Part shown: positions 14,710 through 21,076 of the stretch, piece after piece
How the letters are laid out: every line of letters starts with the position of its first letter
How positions within the stretch are numbered: position 1 is the stretch's first letter
Assembly: GCA_009701845.1 (NCBI GenBank)
Contig: WLJI01000010.1
Span: 1 to 32,759 of the forward strand
Source: Actinomycetota bacterium
GTDB lineage: Bacteria > Actinomycetota > Acidimicrobiia > Acidimicrobiales > Microtrichaceae
DNA length: 32,759 nt
Direction of reading: 5' to 3'
Notes under the pieces: generated by a model
What the model saw: the letters and a program-made list of their open reading frames with translations, nothing else
What the model was told of the DNA's origin: nothing
Databases searched by the model: none
Translations under genes and position numbers: made by a program

Positions 14710-15603
14710 ATGCTTGGCGCCGCCGAAATCTCTGAGTTGCTTGATCGGTATGGACTCACAGCGCGTAAAGCGCTCGGGCAGAACTTTGTTGCTGACCCAA
14801 ATACGGTGATGAAGATCGCTCGGCTTGCCCAGGTTGGTCCTCAAGACAACGTGGTAGAGATCGGCCCGGGGTTGGGTTCACTCACCTTGGCGCTTGCCGA
14901 TACCGGAGCCCGAGTGCTCGCAGTAGAAAAGGACGAGACCCTTATTCCGGTGCTCTCCGATGTGCTGAACGCCTACGGTGCTTCACAGGTTCGGGTGGTT
15001 CAGGCTGATGCACTCACCGTGAACTGGCCTGAGTTGTTGGCCTCGGCGCTTCCCCCAGCAGAGACAGACGCTGATGATGTGGGCGAGCGAAGTTGGACCC
15101 TGGTTGCAAACCTTCCGTACAACACTGCTGTGGCGCTCATCATGGGAGTCCTAGCGGATGCGCCGATGGTGCAGCGCATGGTTGTGATGGTGCAGTCTGA
15201 AGTTGCAGACCGACTCGTAGCCGGACCCGGTGGTCGCACCATTGGGATTCCTTCAATCCGCCTTGCTTGGTTTGCGCACGCGGAACTACTCGCTACGGTG
15301 CCGCCTGAAGTGTTTGTGCCTCGGCCACGAGTCACCTCGGCGCTCGTTGGGATAGGTCGTCGTGAGGCTCCGTCGAGTCTCGTGACCGAGTCGCAACTCA
15401 TGGAACTGGTGGCCCGCGCCTATAGCCAACGCCGTAAGATGCTTCGGTCAACGCTCGGCAAGGCTGTCTCGCCTGCAGCGTTTGAAGCCGCAGGGATCGC
15501 CGGCACTGCTCGCCCAGAAGAACTCGATGTTGGTGCGTGGGCGCGACTAGCCGAGGCGGTACAAGCCCACCCCGTCGAGGCTCCACCAGCCGCGCTGACC
15601 TAG
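14710..15603 (+). CDS. rsmA: 16S rRNA (adenine1518/1519-N6) dimethyltransferase RsmA/KsgA
   Basis: A 297-residue Rossmann-fold methyltransferase that dimethylates two adjacent adenines near the 3' end of 16S rRNA, a late step in small-subunit assembly. Motifs in order: ARKALGQNFVAD (18-29), VVEIGPGLGSLTLAL (48-62), VLAVEKDETL (69-78), VVQADAL, the catalytic NLPYNTA (134-140), VFVPRPRVTSALV, and the C-terminal QRRKMLRSTLG typical of the family. A stretch of acidic residues (about 117-127) just before NLPYN is a small insertion relative to the usual sequence. The ATG at 14710 has only a weak ribosome-binding site. It lies in the tatD-rsmA-ispE run that is conserved in actinobacteria. Confidence 0.96.
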   Translation: MLGAAEISELLDRYGLTARKALGQNFVADPNTVMKIARLAQVGPQDNVVEIGPGLGSLTLALADTGARVLAVEKDETLIPVLSDVLNAYGASQVRVVQADALTVNWPELLASALPPAETDADDVGERSWTLVANLPYNTAVALIMGVLADAPMVQRMVVMVQSEVADRLVAGPGGRTIGIPSIRLAWFAHAELLATVPPEVFVPRPRVTSALVGIGRREAPSSLVTESQLMELVARAYSQRRKMLRSTLGKAVSPAAFEAAGIAGTARPEELDVGAWARLAEAVQAHPVEAPPAALT

Positions 15604-15662
15604 GCCTGGGCTGATCTCACCCTTCATGCTGGCTGACCCTGCAGAGTGGCTAACCTTGAGCA

Positions 15663-16373
15663 GTGCGGATCCAGCTAGAGGCCCCAGCAAAGCTCACTCT
15701 TTCCTTGCGAATCACTGGCATCCGTGAGGATGGGTATCACCTGATCCTCGCAGAGATGGTGAGCCTAGACATCTACGATTCTTTGAGTGTCGAGCCTGGG
15801 GGAACTGAGTTTGCCGTGATCTCTGGCGGCCAAAGAACCGAGGGGTCAGCAGACGATCTGGTTCAACAAGCGCTCCGAGTAGTGAACCGTCAAGCTGCTG
15901 TCGTCCTCACTAAGCGAATCCCCGCCGGTGCCGGCCTCGGTGGCGGTAGTTCGGACGCGGCCGCAATTTTGCGATGGGCAAATCAGCGCGATCCACAAGT
16001 GGCTGCAGTAATCGGGGCAGACGTAGCATTTTGCGTTGCCGGTGGACGTGCACAGGTAAGCGGCATTGGTGAAACGCTCTCTCCGCTAGAGCATCTTGAC
16101 CGCACCTACACCCTGTATACGCCAGAGATGCACTGTTCAACACCTGTGGTCTATCAAGCCTGGGATGCGCTCGGAGGGCCCTCAGGCGATAACGGCAACG
16201 ACCTCGAACTAGCCGCGCTTCACGCGTATCCGGATCTAGCAGAGCACCGAGATCGCTTGGGAGACGCAACAGGTCAGCAACCCCGCCTAGCCGGCAGTGG
16301 GTCGACATGGTTTGTTGAAGGAGCATACGAGGGCCGTGGTCATGTGATTGCTCACACGGTCGGTCCTCAGTAG
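15663..16373 (+). CDS. ispE: 4-diphosphocytidyl-2-C-methyl-D-erythritol kinase IspE, compact form
   Basis: A GHMP kinase of the MEP isoprenoid pathway, phosphorylating CDP-ME; the products feed polyprenyl carriers used by the neighbouring glycan genes. Motifs: EAPAKLTLSL with Lys10, REDGYHLI (21-28), the P-loop IPAGAGLGGGSSDAAA (86-101), GADVAFCVAGG with Asp120, and LAGSGSTWFVEG. The catalytic Lys/Asp pair is kept, so it is probably active. The protein is only 236 residues against the usual 280-320: the helices after the P-loop are cut short and the C-terminal domain is reduced. The frame is intact, so this looks like reduction, not a frameshift. The GTG at 15663 directly precedes the conserved N-terminus. 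Confidence 0.9.
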   Translation: MRIQLEAPAKLTLSLRITGIREDGYHLILAEMVSLDIYDSLSVEPGGTEFAVISGGQRTEGSADDLVQQALRVVNRQAAVVLTKRIPAGAGLGGGSSDAAAILRWANQRDPQVAAVIGADVAFCVAGGRAQVSGIGETLSPLEHLDRTYTLYTPEMHCSTPVVYQAWDALGGPSGDNGNDLELAALHAYPDLAEHRDRLGDATGQQPRLAGSGSTWFVEGAYEGRGHVIAHTVGPQ

Positions 16374-16404
16374 TTCCAGAAACAATCCTACAAACTGTCC
16401 GGGC

Positions 16405-16506
16405 CTATTTGCCGCGAGCTCGACGCTGATGACGCGTACGCCTCAGAAGCTTTTTGTGTTTTTTCTTTCGCATGCGCTTGCGGCGCTTTTTAATAAGTGA
16501 GCCCAT
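16405..16506 (-). CDS. Small ribosomal subunit protein bS22 homologue (AURKAIP1/COX24-domain peptide, 33 residues)
   Basis: A 33-codon ORF whose product starts MGSLIKKRRKRMRKKKHKK and continues LLRRTRHQRRARGK. This is the near-invariant actinobacterial mini-protein with the consensus MGSVIKKRRKRMxKKKHRK, known from mycobacterial 30S structures as bS22 and carrying the short AURKAIP1/COX24 domain. Twenty-two of 33 residues are Lys, Arg or His. It sits alone on the reverse strand, 31 bp beyond the convergent ispE stop. Only a weak AAGG precedes the ATG; a promoter-like pair lies so close that the mRNA could be almost leaderless. Assignment is by recognition of the sequence, with high certainty. 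Confidence 0.92.
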   Translation of the reverse strand: MGSLIKKRRKRMRKKKHKKLLRRTRHQRRARGK

Positions 16507-16516
16507 GGCGGCCTTG

Positions 16517-16546
16517 ACTCTAGGTGCAGTGACCCCTTGGACTCAA
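16517..16546 (-). promoter_or_regulatory. Candidate promoter of the bS22-like gene, giving a very short leader
   Basis: On the reverse strand TTGAGT (16546-16541) and TAGAGT (16522-16517) are separated by 18 bp. The -10 box ends only 10 nt from the ATG, so the predicted transcript would have a leader of a few bases, consistent with the poor Shine-Dalgarno. The rest of the 255-bp gap up to 16761 shows no other element I can support. Confidence 0.4.
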
Positions 16547-16761
16547 AACGTCTCACAAAGCGGATTGCCTTTCGGCTCGCAACCCCTGACTTTTGCCGCC
16601 AACGTTGAGTAAAGTTTGCTCGTAGCGAAGTGCTTCTTTGGTGCGCTCAACGTGGACTCTTTCTCATCTAGGTGTCGCAATGAAGCGAGCAGTCCGTATG
16701 CTTTGCGTTTAGCCGCGAGATACTTGTTCCCGATGTACTGCACTAGGAGACTTCCGCTCAG

Positions 16762-18105
16762 ATGATGCCGATGCGCACAACCTCTGTTGCTCTCGAACAA
16801 CGAGAGGCACCCACCCCTGTGGTCGAAACGCGCCGATCGATCCGGCTGACCAAGGTCCAGACGCTGATCGTTGTGGCATCCATGCTTGTAACTGCCGCGA
16901 TTGCGGCAGCCCTTGCGCTGACCAACCCTCCGATCTTTGAAACCTCTCGATCAATTCTTGTCTTGTCTGGCGCGAATCCGAATGACAACGAGGTGTTGAC
17001 TCGGGCGCTCGAGAGCCTGCTGACATCCAAGGGGCTTGCGGCCGAGGTGAAGCGACGCGGGGACCTACCGCAGTCCATCGACCAGATCTCGGCGATGATC
17101 AGTGCAAGCCGTAAGCCGGAGTCGGCATTTATGGATGTTGTGGTTTCCAACCCCGACAAAGTTGTCTCGGAGCAGGTGAGCGCACAGGTGATTCCTGCGC
17201 TCTCGGGTGTGTTCGAGAGCGCTCAGCAGGATCTACCAGTTGAGAGCCGGATTACTGGCCCAATCTTTCAAGAGGTATTTGCTCGACCCCTTCAGTCCAC
17301 GTCAACCTTCCCACTGTGGTTTGCGATTCTGTTTGGGTTGCTTCTTGGTGGTCTTGTTCCCTTCTTGTTCTTTGTCATCCGAAACCTTCGACAGCCCGTA
17401 GTCGAGTCATCTCAAGATGTCACCGATGCGATTGACTTGCCGATCCTGGCAAAGGTCGCTCCACTCAGTGCTCGGGGAGCAAACCCTCAAGACACCATTG
17501 CCGGGGTGGTTTCGGCGATCGAGCGGCTCAGCCTGAACGAGCCCGTCCATCGCCTTGTGCTCGTTGGTTCAGATGAGGGAGTCAATCGAGCAGAGATTGC
17601 GCTTGCCCTGGCATGCATGGTCGCTCGCAGCTTTGGCCAGCCAGTGGCACTGATTGATGCCGACCTAGATAACGGGATTCTCACCTCGATGCTCGGTGCA
17701 TCCGATAGCGCCGGGCTTGCAGAGTGCCTAGCTGGTCAACTTGATGCAGAAGCATCTCTTGCGCCGCTGTCTCAGCTTCGAGTCCCTGCCGTGGTTGAAC
17801 CAATGAGGCCACCAGATGGCATGGTGAGATTCCTTGGGGTGGGTGTTGATACCAGTCGGAACGTGCTCAAGATGCGCTCAAGTTTTCACCGCGTGCTCGA
17901 GGCCCTTGCGGGACGATATGTGGTGATCGTGAACGGTCCGACAATTCCCGGACCTGTTCCAACAGCTCAGGTGCTCTCCCTCGCTGATGCGACGCTGATG
18001 GTCGTTACCGAAGGGGTCACGACCCTGACGGACGCACAGGCTGCGGGCGACACACTCCGCTCGTTTAGTTCTGGAGCCTCGGGAATTATCGTGCTGCGTC
18101 AGTGA
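16762..18105 (+). CDS. Wzz-type chain-length determinant with degenerate BY-kinase-like domain
   Basis: 447 residues. Membrane segments at about 34-52 and 184-206 bracket an external region of about 130 residues, and the Pro-containing stretch ARPLQSTSTFPLWF before the second segment is typical of Wzz/polysaccharide co-polymerases. The cytoplasmic C-terminal half follows the bacterial tyrosine-kinase fold: VLVGSDEGVNRAEIALALA (267-285) where Walker A should be but without GK(S/T), PVALIDADLDNG (294-305) as an intact Walker A', and VVIVNGPTIPG (387-397) where Walker B normally has Asp-Thr-Pro-Pro. There is no C-terminal tyrosine cluster. ATP-dependent autophosphorylation is therefore unlikely. 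Its end (DATLMVVTEGVTTLTDAQ) parallels the end of the polymerase fusion, so the two domains are paralogues. Aggag at 16745-16749 is somewhat far from the ATG. Confidence 0.8.
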   Translation: MMPMRTTSVALEQREAPTPVVETRRSIRLTKVQTLIVVASMLVTAAIAAALALTNPPIFETSRSILVLSGANPNDNEVLTRALESLLTSKGLAAEVKRRGDLPQSIDQISAMISASRKPESAFMDVVVSNPDKVVSEQVSAQVIPALSGVFESAQQDLPVESRITGPIFQEVFARPLQSTSTFPLWFAILFGLLLGGLVPFLFFVIRNLRQPVVESSQDVTDAIDLPILAKVAPLSARGANPQDTIAGVVSAIERLSLNEPVHRLVLVGSDEGVNRAEIALALACMVARSFGQPVALIDADLDNGILTSMLGASDSAGLAECLAGQLDAEASLAPLSQLRVPAVVEPMRPPDGMVRFLGVGVDTSRNVLKMRSSFHRVLEALAGRYVVIVNGPTIPGPVPTAQVLSLADATLMVVTEGVTTLTDAQAAGDTLRSFSSGASGIIVLRQ

Positions 18106-18130
18106 GTGCGTGACTACCAAGTGATCTGTC

Positions 18131-19720
18131 ATGACTGAAGGAACTTCTGGGGGAGAGCAGCCGGGAAACGCTGATGCGGAGTCGTCGCGGCCTGACCTCA
18201 TAGGGGAGTTCGCCGCATCGGGGCTCATAGACGCAGAGGGTGCTGCACTCGGGGATCAAGAAACTCGAGATTCAGGTCCTTCCGCTGAATCAATCGGTAC
18301 CACCGCATCTCGCGGTTTCCTTTGGGCCAACGTTGGCGTGTTCACCCGGTACATGTCTGCGCTGCTTCTTGCCGCAGTGTTGGCCCGTACACTCAGCACT
18401 GCGGATTATGCCGTGATGGTCACCTTGATGGTCGTGACCTTTTACTTCGATAACGCGCTCGACCTCGGCATGGGCGCTGCTCTTGTGTATGAACAAGAGA
18501 CTGGAATTAGCGAGCGAGTTCAAGTTGCATTCACTGCCAACCTAGGCGTCACTGCAGTGCTCGCTGTGTTGTCCTTCTTTGTGGCTCCGCTCATTACGGC
18601 GTACTACCACCTTGACGGCTACACGAATATCTTCCGAGCGCTGACCGTGGTGGTGATTCTTTCGGGGCTGACCACCATCCCGTGGTCTTTGTTCATGAGA
18701 AGCATGAACTTCAAAGCCAGGGCAGGAGTAGAGGTTTCACGCGATCTCACACGCGTGGGTGTCACGCTCGGTCTCGTTGCAGCAGGCAAAGGCGCATGGT
18801 CTGTGATCTTGGGCATGATCGCCGCCTACTCAGTCTGGTTTGTGCTCACCTGGCTGGTGGTGAAGTTCCGGCCGAGGCTGCGCTGGAATCTTGTCATCGT
18901 GAAGGAACTGTTTGCCTATGCGTGGCGCATGGCCGGCACTCGGTTATTAGGGGTGCTCGCTCTGAATGGTGACTACATCGTCGTCGGCAACCGTCGGCCG
19001 GATCAGTACCCGATGTATTACCAAGCCTTTCGGCTTCCTGAGTTCATTCTGGGTGCGCAACTCAATGCGATGTCGGCTGTGTTGTTTCCCATGTACTCGC
19101 GCATTCGAGCCGAGGGCAAGGTGGCCATGCGAGACGCGCTCTACAAAGCGCTTCGGCTTGTGGCCCTGTTTTCGATTCCGGTTGGAATTGGGCTGGCACT
19201 CGTTGCTCGCGACGGCATCTTGTTGATGTACGGAAGCGACTCCTCGGTGTCGGTTCAGACCATGCAAATCCTTTCAGTTACGGGTTGTGTTGTGGGACTG
19301 GGCTACGCCACGGGCGACCTTCTGTTCGCTATTGGCAGGCCCGGTGTGATGGTGCGGATCAACTCCGTGATGGTGCCGCTCATGCTTGGCGCCATGTGGA
19401 TCGTTGCGCCCTATGGAATCGTCTGGGTTGCAACCGTGCACCTTGTCACTGCTGTTGTGTTCACCATTATCCGACAACTCGTGGTGAACCGCATTGTTGG
19501 GGCCAGCGCAATCACCGTTGTGAAAGCACTCATCCCGGGAATCATTGTGGCGACTTGTGTTCTAGCCTGCGCGTTGCCCGTTCGTCTCTCGACTCAAGCC
19601 GGGTTTGTTTCCATGGTGCTCATTGTTCTTGCCGGAGCAGTTGGTGGCCTGATCGGGATCGGCCTCAGCCGCTCTGCTCGGTATGAGCTTCGCGATGTTG
19701 TTTCCAAGGTGCGTGGCTAA
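18131..19720 (+). CDS. Wzx-like polysaccharide flippase (MATE/MOP superfamily)
   Basis: 529 residues with about twelve to fourteen hydrophobic segments after a soluble, acidic N-terminal extension of some 55 residues. The start of the core, ASRGFLWANVGVFTRYMSALLLAAVLARTLSTADYAVMV, is typical of the polysaccharide_synt / Wzx family (GFxW...LxRxLsxxDYGxxa), as are RNMNFK-like RSMNFKARAGVEVSRD and the segment DYIVVGNRRP. It should flip lipid-linked repeat units to the outer face of the membrane. It begins 25 bp after the Wzz-type gene and probably shares its transcript. Its last 56 bp overlap the 3' end of the acetyltransferase gene on the other strand. Confidence 0.88.
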   Translation: MTEGTSGGEQPGNADAESSRPDLIGEFAASGLIDAEGAALGDQETRDSGPSAESIGTTASRGFLWANVGVFTRYMSALLLAAVLARTLSTADYAVMVTLMVVTFYFDNALDLGMGAALVYEQETGISERVQVAFTANLGVTAVLAVLSFFVAPLITAYYHLDGYTNIFRALTVVVILSGLTTIPWSLFMRSMNFKARAGVEVSRDLTRVGVTLGLVAAGKGAWSVILGMIAAYSVWFVLTWLVVKFRPRLRWNLVIVKELFAYAWRMAGTRLLGVLALNGDYIVVGNRRPDQYPMYYQAFRLPEFILGAQLNAMSAVLFPMYSRIRAEGKVAMRDALYKALRLVALFSIPVGIGLALVARDGILLMYGSDSSVSVQTMQILSVTGCVVGLGYATGDLLFAIGRPGVMVRINSVMVPLMLGAMWIVAPYGIVWVATVHLVTAVVFTIIRQLVVNRIVGASAITVVKALIPGIIVATCVLACALPVRLSTQAGFVSMVLIVLAGAVGGLIGIGLSRSARYELRDVVSKVRG

Positions 19721-20906
19721 GCCGCTCTTCGAGCACCGACTGCGCTCTTGCGGCGCTTCCGGTGAGCCGTTGGCGCGCAACTGCTGCAAGAACAACCCCG
19801 CGCCCCAGCGGGCCAACTCCAAACCTGCACCGAAGAAGCAGTCGTTGAGTCTCTGACCAATCCGCCTTGTATGGCTCGTCGCCCCTCAGCAGGTCGTACT
19901 CTTCGATGCCTTCTGAGCAGGCCCAGTCCAAAATATCTGCGCGTAATACAGATCCGCAGCCCCGCCACTCGCGCTCAGTGCGCCGCCCTGCCTGATAAAA
20001 CGCCAGCCGCTTTTCGGATCTCAGGTCAAGTTCAGTAGCAACCACTTCATCGTCTGCAGAGAGCAGTTCATGAATGACCACGGACCCGCTCCTTGCGCCA
20101 GCTAGGGCTGCTGCGCGAAAGCGATCCCAGCCATCAAGGAAGGCTGACTCATCTGACCACCTGCTGTCGTGCAATTCAGCGAGCCGGTCTAAAGCCCCGG
20201 GCATGTCATCAACCAGCACTCTTCGAAGGTGAACCCCCTCTTTTGCAAAGCGCTTGCGAGTGCGGGAAATGGTGCTGCGTACTTGCCCGGGTCGAGCGGC
20301 TAGGTACTCGGCACCATCCGCCGGCAACCGGGTGAAGGGGGCGGCGATGCTCGCTATCTCATGTGACCGCAGGGCCTGCCCCAAGGCTCCTGTTGCAGCA
20401 AGACCATCTAGATCAACTACTCGTGATCCAGGTCGCTTGAGCCAACTCAGCACAACTGAGCGCACCTCGGCTGCGTGGACCTGCTGTGCAATGAGATCAA
20501 GATGATCAGGTGCGAGGGTTCCCTGACCTAAGCAGCGCACGCGCTCTACTCGTAGGGGACCCGTGCCTACAGAGTCGAGTTGAAACGCTGCGCCGCCAAC
20601 AAACTCAGACCCGGCAAAACAACACAGTAACGTTGCAGTGCCTTCAGCGGCGTTGTCGATCCACCAACTCGAAAGAAACGGAGAGCTCAACTCTTGCTGT
20701 TCTAGGAGTTCGTCCCAACGGTTTGCCAGCGAATCGAGTCGGTGGCGAATTTCCAACCGAAGCGGTGATCGAGGCGAAGTCGGCGAAGTTGTCACTTGTG
20801 GAGTGTGTCTGAGGAACGTGTCCTTCGCCACCTGAGCTTGCTGGAACAGTCCCCGAAATTCGGTTTGGCAGACCAATACCTGCCCCAAATTGCCGAAATC
20901 CGGCAT
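19665..20906 (-). CDS. GNAT-type acyltransferase of the CelD/BcsL family
   Basis: Up to 413 residues. The central and C-terminal parts carry the double-GNAT-fold pattern of CelD/BcsL proteins (PF13480-like): SRTRKRFAKEGV, then LAELHDSRW, a strand pair ELLSADDEVVATELDLRSEKRLAFYQAGRRTEREW, then SVLRADILDWACSEGIEEYDLLRGDEPYKADW, whose end (LRGdexYKxxW) is a hallmark of the family. Such genes accompany exopolysaccharide loci and may acylate sugars or peptidoglycan precursors. The start is uncertain: ATG 20906 is the longest, but the first ~37 residues look unconserved and a GTG giving VTTSPTSPRSPLRLEI (about 20795) is plausible. It is the only glycan gene on the reverse strand. Its 3' end overlaps the flippase gene. 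Confidence 0.75.
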   Translation of the reverse strand: MPDFGNLGQVLVCQTEFRGLFQQAQVAKDTFLRHTPQVTTSPTSPRSPLRLEIRHRLDSLANRWDELLEQQELSSPFLSSWWIDNAAEGTATLLCCFAGSEFVGGAAFQLDSVGTGPLRVERVRCLGQGTLAPDHLDLIAQQVHAAEVRSVVLSWLKRPGSRVVDLDGLAATGALGQALRSHEIASIAAPFTRLPADGAEYLAARPGQVRSTISRTRKRFAKEGVHLRRVLVDDMPGALDRLAELHDSRWSDESAFLDGWDRFRAAALAGARSGSVVIHELLSADDEVVATELDLRSEKRLAFYQAGRRTEREWRGCGSVLRADILDWACSEGIEEYDLLRGDEPYKADWSETQRLLLRCRFGVGPLGRGVVLAAVARQRLTGSAARAQSVLEERLSHAPWKQHREAHTEQSG

Positions 20907-20945
20907 TTTCGGGTGATATTGCCTAGCTGTTTACGGGGATTTCGC
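20853..20945. promoter_or_regulatory. Cluster of CCGAAAT-type half sites
   Basis: Within about 90 bp there are CCGAAATTCGG (20853-20863), GCCGAAATCCGGC (20892-20904, arms GCCG/CGGC), ATTTTCGGG (20905-20913) and GGATTTCGC (20938-20945). They precede the promoter of the sugar transferase and overlap the 5' part of the reverse acetyltransferase gene. A regulator-binding array is possible; it has not been tested statistically. Confidence 0.25.
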
Positions 20946-20955
20946 AAAAAGCGGC

Positions 20956-20984
20956 TTGACGATGAACTAAGTCACACGTTTACT
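20956..20984 (+). promoter_or_regulatory. Candidate promoter of the initiating sugar transferase
   Basis: TTGACG (20956-20961) and TTTACT (20979-20984) with a 17-bp spacer are five-of-six and four-of-six matches to the vegetative consensus. Transcription would begin near 20991, giving a leader of about 85 nt before the ATG at 21077. The leader contains two perfect inverted repeats. Confidence 0.5.
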
Positions 20985-20993
20985 AGTGGGGTG

Positions 20994-21016
20994 CGAAACA
21001 TTCTCAACATGTTTCG
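20994..21016 (+). promoter_or_regulatory. Perfect 8-bp inverted repeat at the predicted transcript start
   Basis: CGAAACAT-TCTCAAC-ATGTTTCG, 8-bp arms and a 7-nt centre. The half site CGAAA recalls the upstream cluster. Lying at about +1 to +25, it could be an operator or the first leader hairpin. Confidence 0.45.
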
Positions 21017-21034
21017 GGCGGACTAAAGAGCGGA

Positions 21035-21053
21035 AGCCGACTGCAGGTCGGCT
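21035..21053 (+). promoter_or_regulatory. Second leader hairpin ahead of the sugar transferase
   Basis: AGCCGAC-TGCAG-GTCGGCT is a perfect 7-bp stem with a 5-nt loop, ending 23 nt before the ATG and just upstream of the GGGGG ribosome-binding region (about 21068-21072). No U-tract follows, so it is not a standard terminator. Confidence 0.45.
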
Positions 21054-21076
21054 GGTGTGATCTACACGGGGGCAGA

